DNA from: Archilochus colubris
Taxonomy: Eukaryota; Chordata; Aves; Apodiformes; Trochilidae
Length of the DNA stretch: 64,000 bases
Reading direction: 5' to 3'
Assembly (NCBI GenBank): GCA_023079485.1
Contig: CM041090.1
Coordinates: 35,490,874-35,554,873, forward strand
The notes under the pieces were generated by a model, which saw only the letters and a program-made list of their open reading frames with translations, had not been told where the DNA came from and searched no databases. The position numbers were made by a program, and so were the translations under genes. Below, one piece after another: positions 48,201 through 61,800 of this stretch; position 1 is the first letter of the stretch; every line of letters begins with the position of its first letter.

Positions 48201-49813
48201 TTGATAACAAAGGGTAGTTTACATGGTCAACTTCTTGGGCTGAAATATACCCTCTGCCTGTGCAGATTACCTTCATTTGCTACTTGCTCAGAAGGCACCC
48301 TCAAGCATGGGTAATGAAAAAACCCAGCTGATGTAGGTCCCCGGGCCTCCTTTGCAGACTCTGCCAACCCCAGACCATCCTTTGATTTTGCTTTCTCATC
48401 TCTGAGGGTATTTGGCCTCAGCACCCGATTTCTTCAGATCCTGGGCAGAGAGTCTCACTGCCACCTGACAAAACTCCCTGATTTCCCCAGCGATCAGGAA
48501 ATGGTGGTGGTGGCCTGAGGTCTTCTAGCCTAGTGAGAAGATCATTTCACATCTTGTCCTTAATGCCTGCCAGGTGATGTGCAGATGATCAATGCAGTTG
48601 CTGAGCAAAGAGGAAGGGATAAGCTGACACTTGGTACAGTGTTCAGACATTTAGGCTTTCCCCTTCCCATCACAGAGCAGCTTTTGCAGCCAAGGGGAGA
48701 AGGTGTGCACTTAGCTCATAAAAATAAACAGTGTTCTCTGCTGCATTCCTGGACGTAATGTTTGCAGATCTGATATTCACTTGTGCCACTCTGGCAAGCA
48801 TTAGTTGGCTCAAATACTAAATATTTACATAGTGTGTGTCACGTGCAGACTGTGAAGAGGGAAAGCATCATTGCTCCCACTTACAGGGCAGTTAAGTGAC
48901 TTGTCCATGGCTGCTCTGGAAAGACCCTATTAGGACCTAAAGGCCAGCAGAGTCCCAGGACATAGGGCTGCTCTCTTTCCCTAGGACTTTGGGAGCCATC
49001 CTTTTGGGGAAAAATGTCCCTTGCCAGTGGCAAAGGAGCAACAGGGACTTCAGCACAGGCAATGGGATAAACCTTTGGGTCCTCTAAGGAAAATCAGTCT
49101 CTTGCATACACTGCAGTGGCACCATCAAACCCAGGTGGCTGGGTCTGGTGCATGGCTTCATTTCACATGGGAGAAGATGCCAGAGGTTCTAAAGAAGTTA
49201 GGTGACCCCTGACTCGACAAATGACCCAGACTTCTGAGAAAATTCTTCTCTTCCAGCTTGCACAGCAAACAAGTTGTTGCTCTTTCTGTTGACAACAAGC
49301 CATAAATTATCGTGTTATAAAAAGGGGAACAGAAGCCCGAGGAGCTGTGCTCCAGCCAGACTGCAGACATTTTTTTTTTAGTGGGGAAGGGCAAAACCCT
49401 TGCGTTTAAGTGAGATGTCCCCAGTTTACCCAGTTTGCTGCCCAGCAGCCTGCTGGCTTTCTCTAGATTTGTACAGTAAAGGTCGCATGGATAGCTTGGG
49501 AATAAGGCACTCCCCTTGCTGCGTGTCATGTGGATGGAGCTGGAAGTCTCTCAGGACTGGTTGTCTCCTGCATGTTTATTTTATTCCGTGGTATCATGTC
49601 AGTGTGTCTGCCTAAATATAGCCTCTGTGAAGAGCATTTCTAAGTTTCCTGTTACAGTTTCACTCGCAGTTACCTTACAGTAAATGGAGGAAAATCAATG
49701 TAATCTCCATTATGTGCTACGTCTAAATGTGCCTTGCTGGAAATTCTGCCTGGATTGATTCTTCTCTTATGGAAACCACCCATCCTCTTTGCCTCTCTCT
49801 CTTCCTCTCCCTT

Positions 49814-49918
49814 CTTGTTTGTTTGGCTGTTGGGTTTTTGTTTGTTTTTTTTTTTTTTTTGGTTTGGGGTCTTTTTTGGTTGGGTTCTTTTCGTTGGTTG
49901 GTTGCTTTTTTGTTTTTA
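49814..49918. repeat. T/G-rich low-complexity region with T16 tract
   Basis: TTTG, GGTTTT and TTGG words surround an uninterrupted run of about 16 T. Hydrophobic frames reading through here are artefacts. Confidence 0.9.
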
Positions 49919-51556
49919 GAATTAACCCCATTTTTATCACTAAATCCTCCCTCACGCTCTGCTGTTTGGTATGCCTTGCAGATGAGGCTCTTGCAGGAAC
50001 TGACAGTGCAGAAACCATGGAGTCCCTGGGCAGAGCTACAACTGCAAAGCCCAGATTAATTGACTCTGGCATTTGGACAGGACCATTTCAGCAGCTTCTA
50101 CAGAGTAAATTGAGCAGAAGGGTCAAATTCAAGGTAATCTCTGAATAGCAAACATTAGCCTAGGTCTCGCTTCTTTTGTCTTTTGGAGACCAGATCATCC
50201 TACAAGTAGCAAGGAAATAATGGATTTAAAGTGTATTCCCTTTGCAGTGGTGTTTAAGTACAGTTCTTATACCTGTTCCCACTGTCTTCCAGTGACATGG
50301 ACCCACAGATACACAGAAAAAATACTATTGCTGAATCCCTGCGGTGTCGGTGTCACCAGTAAACAATCACAGCTATAAAGTAACCCAACAGATGTTATGC
50401 TAGAGATGAGTAGTCCAAAATAGAAAGGCTAAAAATACATCTGCAGGGTCAAATCACACCCACTTTTTTTGTGCCATGCTCTGCCATTTTTGGCACACAA
50501 TTGGCTCCTTGGTTCCAAATGTAGGTAGTGCCGTGGCCACCAGCACATGCTGGGAGAGGGCAGGGTGGGGGGGACGTTTTTATGGGGTGCTCAGCCTGAC
50601 ATGACTACAAGAGGAACAGTCATTACCCTAACCCAGTTCATTTAAAGTTGTTGCTGTTGTTATTAATCCCTCTGTAATTAAATACCAGGGACTTTTCCAG
50701 TTCCAACAGACTTTCATAAATTGTGCACATTGCTATCCATGTTCAAAGCCTTGGGCCTGAGGTAGAATTTAATACCCAGAGGGGCTGTGTTGGTATGTGC
50801 AAAAAGCAAGGCACCAAAGCCTCAGCTGCTGTAAGAAAGCAGAGTGGGTTGTGGCAGGGGCAGATCAAGTCACAGAAGGGGGTGACACCTCTGTGCTGCT
50901 CATGGCAAGGTGAGGCTGGAGCTGGGGTTCCTGCACTCCCATCACATTTCCCCTGACCAGTAAAGCTCTTTCACTGAGAAATTTTTTGTTTTATCTTGCT
51001 TCCACGTTCTGAGAATCTGAGCCAAAAGAGAGCACTCAGGAGTGAAGCAGCTGCTTTACACTGTGATACCTATCAAAGCCTGGAGACAAATGAAGGGTTA
51101 TTTTGTGCTTCTTTAAAAGGAGAGACACAGAAAATGTATCAGCAGCACCCTTCTTGCAGAGAAGGGTGAACAGAGGAAGACCCCAGAGAAGGACCCTACA
51201 GACCCATCACTGTCTGGTCTCTGGGGGCTCATTCCTATAAGAGAGGAGCAGATGACACCAATCCTTTTGGCCTGTGGTTGTACAATCTGGGGCTGTGATC
51301 CTATCAGACCTTGTGAGCCAAACAAGACGAGGCCAGGGCAGCAGCTGGTTGGGAGATTTCCAAGAAAAAGCAGCAAGGAGCCCTTACAAATCTGCCTTTA
51401 CAAATGTGCCCCTCCTCTCGGTTCAAGGCCCATGCAGGATAATGGGCAGGGTGGGACATTAAAGCCTCAAATCCAGGGTCAGTTCAAAAACCCCAGTCCA
51501 GCTCACTTATATGGCTTAGCAGGAGGCAGCATCTCTCAACTCTCCTGGGCAATAGA

Positions 51557-51582
51557 TTTTTTTTTTTTTATATTTTTTTTTT
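51557..51582. repeat. T-rich tract
   Basis: Two runs of T separated by ATA. Confidence 0.9.
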
Positions 51583-52648
51583 CTGTTTAAAAGTTGTGTC
51601 TGCTGCTTGGACTACAATCGAATAGAGACAGATGGAACAAACACAACCCTGGAGCAGAAAAAAAAGACCTGCACAGCCAGAAAGGAGGGACGAGATCAGA
51701 GGAAGAGGGAGAAGGAAAAAAATTCCCTTGAGAGAGTAATATGGTCTGCTCTGATCATTGAAGATGAACAAACAGCTGCCTCACTGAGAACTAGGATGTC
51801 TGGAGACATCCTGGCAGCTTCCATCAGGGCCAAGCTCTGTGGCAGGAGAGATGACACAGAGGACACAGGCAACTGGACCTGGGGATATCCCCAGTCCCTG
51901 GGGCTGTAAACACTCCCCTGTCTCCATGGACAGGAGAAATGCAAATTCTGTATTTTGATGGCTCTGAGGACATTTGCCCATAGGAGATTGTCACTGCCTT
52001 TCCTCCCAGTGTGTTGTAGTGCAAAGACAGCCCTGTGTCCCTAAGCTTGGGATGTGATGGGGCTAGGGATTTACAAGCTCTCTGCAGACATTGCTTCAGC
52101 AAGTGCTGATTTCATGTTTCATTAAAGGCATCAATAAATCATTAGATGTTGTAGCGGGAGGAGCCCTTCTTGCTCCTAGGGCTGATCCTGAGGCCTCAGG
52201 GTTTAGCCCATTCCTGGACAATGTCCTAGGGCTGTTCCTGGGGCTCCGGGATCTACCCCTTCTTGCCTGCTCCTGGGGCTTCTCGAGCTGTGGACTTCTC
52301 CATCCTCACTGAAGAGTGAGAACTCTCTCCATGGGTGTCAGCTGCTCTCTTATTGGCCCCCTGCTCCTGCACATGCTCAGGAGGGAGGCCAGACACAGGT
52401 GAACCCACACCCACTCATCAATAACTCAGGGCACCTGGTCCTGTCTCACTAGAAGATGTTATCATAGGGTCCCCTCTTCTCCACTGTCTTTGCCTCATGG
52501 TGGACATGCCTGTGTCAGCTGGGGATTCTGTCTCTGTGTGGCAATACAGGAGCCAACACAGACATGGAGATGGCTCTGTAACAGAACACATATCACCTGC
52601 AAAGGTCCTGGCTCAGCCACAGGTGATGGCATTCAGTGCTGCCTGGCA

Positions 52649-52872
52649 CAGGCTTTAAATTGGATATTAGGAAAAATTTCTTCCCCAGAAGGGCTGTCAA
52701 GCATTGCAACAGGCTGCCCAGGGCAGTGGTGCAGTCACCATCCCTGTGAGTATTTAAAAGCTGTGTAGGTGGGGTGCTTAGGGATATGATTTACTGGTGG
52801 GCTTGGCAGTGCTGGGTTAATGGTTGGACTTGATGATTTTATAAGTCTTTTCCACCCAAAGTGTTCTGTGAG
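52649..52872 (+). repeat. CR1 LINE 3' end copy (about 220 bp)
   Basis: It begins at TTTAAATTGGATATTAGG and continues with AACAGGCTGCCCAGGG, GTCACCATCCCTG, TTTAAAAGCTGTGTAGG, GGCTTGGCAGTGCTGGGTTA and GGTTGGACTTGATGATTTTA, ending at GTTCTGTGAGC. It is the same CR1 class as the copy at 36.4 kb, but more truncated. Confidence 0.92.
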
Positions 52873-55800
52873 CTCTCCTCTGCCAGGGGACAGGGTGTTG
52901 GACTCTCTGCATCCTCCATTCAGTACCTTCTTAACCCAGTGCACACAGGACTGGCTAGAATGGTCATAGTCCTCTGTGAAAGAAAATAATAAAAGCAGAG
53001 CAAATTTTGAGGGATGCCCATGCCTCTTCTGAGATGGTTCACATGTCTGCAATTTTTCACAGATTAATTCATGCTGTTATTCAGTTTTGCAGAGACTTGG
53101 AGTTGAACTCATTTACTCTAGAAGGAATGCTTATTGCTTCAGCTTCCTGACATGGGTTAAACGTAATAACATTTAAGTTTATTTTAAACACTTTAGTTTA
53201 TCAAAGCAATTTTCTCGGCATTCCAGCCTGATGTCATTTTTTTTTCACTGTTATTTGCAATGCATTAGGTGTAGTAAAAGAGTGTTTCACAATCCCATCT
53301 GCTTTCAAAGACCTTTCTAACCAATCCTGCAATGAGGATATAATTCATTTGATGACCTTGGTCAAAAACAAACACAGGCCCCAAGGTGCAGCATGTGCAA
53401 AGGAGTGGATACACTCACAGGTTTGGTTATAAAGAAGGTTTTATGTATCCCCCTCTTGCTGAAGCTGACTGGCCTTGTGGACACCCTGCTGCTCTGCTGC
53501 TGCTGGCTGGGAAGCTTGCTATTTCTTTGGCTCCTTGTAAAACCATGAAATATATTTAAACTTCTATAAAAACCCGTTAGCCTGGCAAACTTCTGTGCCC
53601 GTGAGCTGATGTTTGCAAACACACAAACTGTTATCAGCCTGGGCAAAGCTGCTCAGCTGCAGAATTTGAAAAGATTGATGAGATGTTCTTGGGAGTGAGA
53701 AGTGTTTGGAAGCAAGGTGGGTTTATAAATTTGCCAAAGATGAAACACCTTTGCAGGTAAGATCCCCAATGAGAGTGCAGTTGGGTTTAGCATCTGTGGT
53801 GTCCTTTGGTAGGGCAGAGCTGCCTGACTGGTGCAGAACAGGGCTTAAGCAGCTGACCCAGAGCTGCTGCAGACTCAGCTGCTTCCATGGAGAACTGAGC
53901 CATACATGGACCAGGCTTTGAAATTTCCCCCAATTCTGAAAACCAGGTCACCTCTTGGGTGCTGGCTGTGTCATTAAAAGTCTAATTTTAGGCTCTTGGC
54001 CGCAGCAGGCATCCCTGTAAATGCTCAGCTCCTCTGCCAAGCTTCTGTAGGCTGGAGTGGAAATTTGCATCAGGGAGGATTCACTGTCTGCACTCCAAGT
54101 CAGGAACAAGAAAACAAGACAGAGAAAGAACGTCTGGATAAAGCTGCCTCTGAGAGGGCAGTATGTAGGATAGGGACAAAATTGGTTATTTTGGTTTTCA
54201 GCAGAGTTTTATAACCAAAACAGCCCCATTATTTCCCTTTTCTCCCAGCAGCTCCCAACAGCTTCAGGCTGCCACCATGCTGACCATCCCCTGGAGCTCC
54301 TGGAGTGGTTTTTGCCCAGAACCAGCTCTGTGAGGTACCTGTAGTAACAGAACTACAGATGTAGTAACTGTAGTAAGAGATGCTGTTGGCCCTGTTGCCC
54401 CATCTCCCACATCTGCTGCTCTGGTGGAGGGGGATTGGGCCTGCAGAAAATGTCTTCTTGTGGAAAGGAGGTGGGAGCAGGAATGGATGGGGGAGGCTTC
54501 GAGGAAGGAGGGGAGCTCTCCTTGCCATCCTATACCTGTGGTTTCACATACATAACTGATACTCTGGAGATGACCCCTGGGTTATCTGAGGATGCAGAGT
54601 ACTGTTTTGCAAAGGACAGTTCTTTTACAGTGGTGCAAGTTACCTGACATGTGGGCTGTATGCATGAAAATACAATACTTTGAGGTCCTCAATTCAAAGC
54701 ACTGTGATGTGATAGAGAGATACATATTATAGGGTCTTATATCATCTCCACAGCACTGATTACAAATTCAAATAGTCTTGTCTCAGCATGTAGCAGGATC
54801 AGAGGCAGACCTAGGAAAGATTCTTTGGGGGTGGACTATTGAAGTGCTCCAAACTCCTGCCCAGTCTCTGGGAGAGAATATTGCTTAAGTGCTACCTTCA
54901 TTTTCCAGAGAAAATTTTTGGAGAAAACCTGGACTACTTGTAGAGAAGTTCCTGCAGATGTTTTGGGTGTAACAGTTAAATCCAGCCACTGCCACACTCT
55001 TTGGGCAGGATTATGGCCAAGGGCACCTGGTAGAGAATCAGATCCTGGCCCCATCAAAACCCATGGATTGACTTGCACAGGCCAGTGTTTGGGCAGGCAC
55101 ATTTCTGCTTTACTTTATGCCCTTTTAAAATGTATCTTAGAACCTAAAATCCAGCTGAACAAATCAGTCCAGCTACCACTCAGAGTAACGTAGATGGTTA
55201 CCATGTCGTTTTGTCCTGGATCTCTTGTACCTATTTGGTAGGCAGTGTCTCAAAAGCTGACTGCAGCACTAACTTCACTCCAGATATTTGTTCCACATTT
55301 TATAGGGAACATCTGGACCACTCCTACATTTGCTCCCACTGAGGAACTTTTTACCTCTCTAGGGATTCTCTGAGGATGAACCTGCAACTGAGCTACCTCA
55401 TGTGAATGGGTAGGCTGATTTCCAGAGAACATTTTGGGTTTTTTCAATATTGTTTTATATTTAAATGGAAATATTAAACTTTTTCTATAAATTCTAGTCC
55501 AGTGGCATACCCAGGGGAATATCCACAGGATAGCTGAGGCAACCACTCTGACCCAGGGTCCAGAGACAGCAGGTAAGTACGGTGGTGTAGGCAACAAAAT
55601 CTGTCCATGGAGAAAAGTTGAACAATCATCCTGACCCCTCCTATGTGCCTGCCAATGCAGACCCTGAAAGCACAGGCATTGCTTTCAGCAGCTGCATTTT
55701 CCAGGGCATATTTCTAAGGGAGATAAAAGCATTCAAATCAGAAGATTGTGACTTAAGGGCAAAACCTCTTCATCTCCCTAAGCCTCCCTGAGAAAACCTT

Positions 55801-58800
55801 AAATGTATGAGGCCCAATAGTGCTAATGAGATGCTCTTATTTAAACGAGCCTCACTCAAAGAAGATGCAGTTGGTGTGCTGAAGATGACTTTAGATAGGG
55901 CAGCTAATTAGTTTGCAACCCACAGCTGTGAATATCAAACACTGGGAAAAGGTTGTTGTTTTACCCAACTCTGCAGCCCTGCAGAGGAAATAAAGGCCAT
56001 GCCTTGAAACCCAGAATTACTGGGGTAGCCTCAAGGCAGGGCTGCTGATAAGCAGCAGCAGCAGAGTGGTAAGGCCAGCAGACAACATCTCAAGGAGCTG
56101 AAGGGCAGGGCCTTGCTGGGGGCAGCTGTCAGCAGATGCTGGAGACACTTTCTTGACCAGAAAAAGGCCCTGGGGAGAACTCAGAGACAGGTATAACTCT
56201 GGAGGGAGGGAAGAATAATTCCCCTCCTTGTGTCCTCTTTCTGATCAGTTCTGTGGTCAGAAGTTCTGGAAACCCTGAGAGTGCTGCTTTTCCTCAAAAG
56301 CAGAGATGGAGCTTGATGTTGACTTCAGCTTATAAGCTGAACATGTTGCTTCAGGAGCTGTGCCAAAACAATTAAAGGAAAGAAAAGTGATGCTATCTTC
56401 CGGTGTAGTGTAAGTCAACACAGACCCTTCTCTGGCAACAATGGAGCTGTATTTATTTGCATCCAAGCTGGTCTGGCCCCAGGATTGCAAATAAAGCTGT
56501 ATCATTTCCATCAGGAGAGCAAGCAGGTGGAAATTTCCCTCTGCTTTTGGAGAGCTCTTGAAGTATGGATCCCTCATATTTCCAAGAAAATGCATGACAC
56601 CTGAAATAATTAAGCCACAGTCTTTTTTGTGGGACACATGTGGGACATGTGGCCTCTTTGCTGGGGGGGGGCAGGAAAACTATATGATTTGAGATGATCA
56701 GAAATGCAACAGTTCACAGTTCTAAGGTGGCATGACACAGCCAAGGTGTGTGGACAAGGCCACACCAGGCTCAGGCTTCCCAGGCTGATGCCATTGACCC
56801 CACAGGCATGCATGTGTTGGGCTTGGAGGATCCACCAGCCCCACAGTTGCCCCAGCCCAAGAACATCTATCCTACAGGAGCCACACTTCCACAAGAGGAT
56901 GGAGAAGAGGCTTTCCTGTTGGATATTTATGGAGTTACAAGCTTTTCTGGGGCTCTCCATGGTGGCGTTTTTTTAATTTGTGCTGTGGCACAAGTCCATC
57001 TGCTCCTGGTCATTGTGGGGTGACAATGACAGAGAGCTGTGTGCCACCAAGTGCTTTCCTTCGAGTCTAGCCTGATCCTTTGGCATCATCTCTTTTGATG
57101 ATTTTCTTTAGTGCTGAAAAGCAGCTATGCAATGAATTCAGTGTAAAAACATCCCCTTAGGAAGGTGCCAACATGCACCTTGCTGGGGAAAGCACCTTCT
57201 TTTTCAGAAGAACCTTTCAAACACTGCCCAGTTTAACCCTGCCCACTCTCAGCGTGGCAGCAAAATTCCCACTGTTGGCTGTGAGTAAAATTAAGAGCTT
57301 TTGGCTCACGTGTCTATAATTAGAATGAGCAGAAGGCAAAATACTTCATTTTGACAACTTCAGAGTGGAAAGAAATAGGTCTGAGCAGATGTTGATTTGC
57401 AGGATAAACAAATTAATTCAATTCAATTTAGTTCTCTCTACTGTTGGAGTCCTTTGTTCCCCAATTTAGAGTAACAAATACAGTGCTCATGCTGTATGCA
57501 TGACAAAAAACACTCGCCAGGACAGACACATAAATCTGCAAATAGAAAGTATATCCAGTATCTTTGCAGATCTGCTCTATTTCCCTATTGCCCTGCAACC
57601 TTCAGGACATTGGCTTTCACTCAGGGCTGGTGTTCTTCAAAGAAAAATTCAATTTTCAAAGCTTTAGCACCTTACAAGTGAAATAATTGCCTTTTGTGCT
57701 GCAGTCTCTCAGGATTACAGCACTCTCTTAGGTCATACTAAATGAGCAGACTGAACTTTAAGGTGAAAGCAACATTCCTTATAAAAGGCTGCCTGGTGGT
57801 ATGGATCTGGGGAGGAGCTGGACTGATCTACCTATCCATCTGTGGGACATTACCCAGGGTGGCACAGTCCTTGAGTCTGGGACTTTTCTTGAAGCAAGAA
57901 CAAGCCTGTACAGCCTGTTGATGCAAATCACATGGAAAGAAATTCATCTGAAAACAAACAGACAAGCAAACAAGGGATTGCTCCTGGAGTAGCCTGCTCT
58001 TTCTGAGAGGTTGAGCTTGGGTTTGAGGGAGTTTATTTCCTTCGGAGGTTTCAGAGATGTCTCTGGCTCCTCTCACTTCCAAGTTTAGACCGAGACATAA
58101 TTCAGCCCTTTTAATGACTGAGAGGCATTTAAGTCTTCTTAGTCCAAACAAACAGATAATCAAACAGATGAGCAGCTCTCTGAGTGCTGAAATTCAGGCT
58201 GGCTCTATAAGGGGCATTCATACAATATTCTTTCCATACTTATTGTGGTTTGCATCCTAATAGGAATATTAGTGTACACACAGGCTTAGAGGAATTGTCT
58301 GATATTTTTATTGTTTGGCATTTACATTTTCTTAAATGTGAACACCAAACTATTGTAAACTAAGACAGCATTACGAGCTGAGATCCCTGACCTCTGGTGC
58401 AAAGATGTGATTACACAGGTACACTAAAGAGGATCAGCTAAATGTTCTCATTTGGTAAAAGAGGAGGTGGAAACATTAAAAAATGTTCAAAATTCCTGTT
58501 GACTCCCCTGTCAAATCCCTGTAGCCTCAGCCTGCTCAGTTTGTTTTCTTTCCTGCAGGCAAACACTGTGTTTTTGTTGTGAACAGCATTTAGGATGGGT
58601 ATTTGCAGCTCCTCTAGAGTGGTGGGGCATGGGACACCAGCCTGCTACCCATACAGCCTTGTGGGGATTTCCATGCTGGCAGTCTCAGCCAAATGTGGGT
58701 CCTGAGACCCCAAAGGATTGTAGGTTGGTCCTGCCTGGCTCCAGGCTCCTCTCCCAGACCTACCTGCTTCCAAGGACTTCACACCTCTACTTTTCTTGGA

Positions 58801-61800
58801 ATAAAAACTCCGACCCCCCCAAAATTCTTATTCCACATAGATGAACTAGATATAGTACCCAAGGAAAAAAAACCTCATTTTTCTACCAAGAGCAAGTGCT
58901 CTGTGCTAATTTTGCAGTGTTATATGCTTATTCTGTATGTGCTTTGTGAAGCCAGTGAGGCAAAACCAGCCCTGCAAGCACCAGTCCTGCAAAGCCATGC
59001 TAAGCTCCCACCCACAAGACCCTCTCTGATCTTTTCCAGAGATAGAACCATGATGAATAGTATATTTTACAAGTAAACAACATTGCTACATAAAAATAAG
59101 TCACTTCATTTAATGTTAAACTAGTTGCATTGCATGTTTACATCTCCTCTTTCCCTGCTGAGTAGCTCTAGGTGGGTAAAAAACACCAGGACACGTGTTG
59201 TCCTGTGAATGGCAGAGCTTGAGTACCATGTCTATGGGATGCTCATGTCTCACATCCATGGGTTTGCCCTCTCCAATAGCATTGTTAAACACATTCTGGA
59301 GCAGCAAACCCACTCTGGAGCAACTACCCCACCCAAGAGGTGGATGTGCCAGGGAGAGGGCAGTAGCCAGAGCCTCTGTACTCAGAGGTGGGGTGTGTAA
59401 GCACAGTTTCTCTGGAAAACAGCTAAAAATAGCCAGGGAAAAAGTGCCACAGGCTTTGTGCTCCTGGTGCCAGGTTTTTTTTATTTTTCAGTGGAACTCA
59501 TGCCCAGGCCATGTGTGGTGCCAAGGGGCAAGGGCTGGGGACTGGGGGTGCAGGGCTGGGCAGCTGGGAACCAGCAACCCCAGCTGGGCTGGGGCCAAAT
59601 GCAACCCCCTGTGCTCTGTTTCCCCCCCCTCACCTCTGAGCCACAATGCTTGCTGGATGCTGACTCCCACAGGAGCTGGGTCAACTGCTTGGTCTGAGAA
59701 GGTAACGGGGAGGATCAAGGTGGTCTCAGTTTCGTTATCCCTTTTAAGAGGGTTTGTGCTATAAGATGATACCTCACTCCAGAGCAGGCTGGTCAAGTGG
59801 AAATCAACACTTGCTAAGTACATGCTGATCATCCTGCTTAGAGACTTAAATTAAAAAGCTTTGCCAATCAGCCTTGATTGATAGAAAAAGGACAAGGCGT
59901 TAGGATCAGTCGTGTGGCTTTAGTAGGCAAGACCTTCACCTCAAGTTTTTTTCCTCTTTTCATCTTTGCTGACACCTTCCTCAACTAAACAAACTAGGAG
60001 CAGACCTGCATCATTAACTGCTGAATATTTACACATCGTTTTCACCAAGGAGAAAAACCAGATCTACACATTAGTGTCCTTCTTGGAGCTAAATCCTGTG
60101 CTAGATAGAGCTGTCACTCTGCAGTGACTGATAAACCTGTTAGCCTTGGCTCAGTGAGAGCCCCATGGATCAGATCTTACTATTTTTCTGTATTTGTGTG
60201 ATTTTGACTGTGCTCATTTGAGAGACTGGGATCAGATTGTGCGGAGAAAGGAGAAAAGAGGAGAAAGAAAAAAATAGAAGGAAAAACAAGACAAAATAAA
60301 CAGGCAAACCCCTGAACGAAAGCATTAGAAGTAAAAGAAAGCCATCTGAAAAGATTAAGCTGGCAGCATAGCAGGGGAGAGGCAGCAAAGAACATTGGGT
60401 ACAAAGTAAGTACCTGGCTTGGTGGTCTCCTGTGCATTTTCTGGGCTGTGAGCAGCCCAGAAGCTGCTCAGTGTGACACCAATGCTGCAAACCAGAGCTG
60501 CTGCAGGAGAGATGGCCTCCACCTCAACATCAGCTGCCCAGGGATGCAAAAGGCTGTGGTTGCTTTGAAGAGCTAATGTGAGGCTATGCAGTTTTCATAT
60601 GCACCCAGTATTAACCAAACCCTGCTCCCTTTTTGCACTGGGAGCTTGTTGCAAGGCCCTCTCCCTGCTCTCTAAAGGTATTTCATAAACAGCAAACAAA
60701 AGTGTTGGAGGAAAAGGTTGCTCACCACAGCAAACGGGGTTTTCTGAAGTACATCCATGACTAAGCACAAATATTGAATGCGACCTTGGCTGCTTTACCT
60801 GATCCTGAGGCACAGGATGGTGCTGGTGCTGGTCCCCCAACTCCTCTGACCATGAGAGGAAGAGATGGGCCAGGGAGACATGTGTCTGTCCTCCTCTCTC
60901 TCCCTTTGCCTGGGGAAGGTCCCTGCTCTGGGGGCTCTGTATACCCCCCAATATGCTTGGGGCTCCCCTGACTCTGCTCACCCTCCAGAGCAGGAGCAAA
61001 CGTGCTGCAGACTCGCCCTGGGGCTCTGCTGGTGATTGATGGCAGCATGGAGCTGTGGGGCTGGCAGAGTGGATTAGCAGCTGATGGATCGCTGTAACTC
61101 AAGCCCTCGCATCCCTGCTGCACTGACAGCTCCGGGGTCACCAGAGCTCAGGCTTCAGGAGCAAACCCAGCCCGGCCAGAGAGCTTCAGCCGAGAGTCTC
61201 CTGAAATCGGGAAGCTGTGGAGGGGCAAACCCCAAGCCAGGTCTCAGGGGAGACCCGTGAGGAGTGTTGGATCCTTACAAAGACCTTTGCTTTCATGGTG
61301 AACAGAGGAGCCAGAGATAGCGTGGCACGGGCTTGCAATGCCTCTGGGTTTGTTTTCCTGATTTGATTGCAAAAGGAGCACCTCGGAACCCCAGGCAGGG
61401 TGGGAGCAGGGGGAGCCTGAAGGATGAAACGGGGGAGGTTGGGAAAGGAGCGGAGCGGTTATCGGCAGGAGCGCATTCCCGCATTCCTGCGGGGCCGGGC
61501 GGGCTGGGCAGCCGGGGCCCCTTCACAGCCCCCGGGGGAGCTGTTTGCACAGCGCCCGTCGTTTGTCCCAAGAACATTTCTTAAATTGTTTCTAGCACTC
61601 TCAAGTGCGTGATTGTGCCTTGTCCAGTTATTTTAGCAATTGCTGCACGAGCGAAAGCCTTATCCCACCACCCCATCCCCACAAACACACAGCGGGGCTG
61701 CTGCAGGGACCTGGGAGGGGGCAGGAGCTGGAGGGATGTTATCTGAACCACCAACCTGCCTTGCACAGATTCATTGGAAACTCAGTGTCTCTGGCCCCTA

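Larger units (their letters stand above)
39271..52648. other. Intergenic, no gene seen
   Basis: About 13.4 kb of non-coding DNA. I see no exon, RNA gene or intact mobile element. Identifiable items are an RFX-type X-box GTTGCCATGGAAAG at 42050-42063, a T/G-rich low-complexity stretch at 49814-49918, a T-tract at 51557-51582, and a possible LTR-like GC-rich block at 52.14-52.56 kb. Open frames of up to about 160 codons (43.2-43.65 and 44.7-45.2 kb) resemble nothing known. Confidence 0.5.

Noticed and set aside
59195..59764. 189-codon plus-strand frame
   Set aside because: No domain, no similarity I can recognise, ordinary intergenic composition, and no promoter or splice context. A frame of this length is expected by chance in 64 kb at this GC content.
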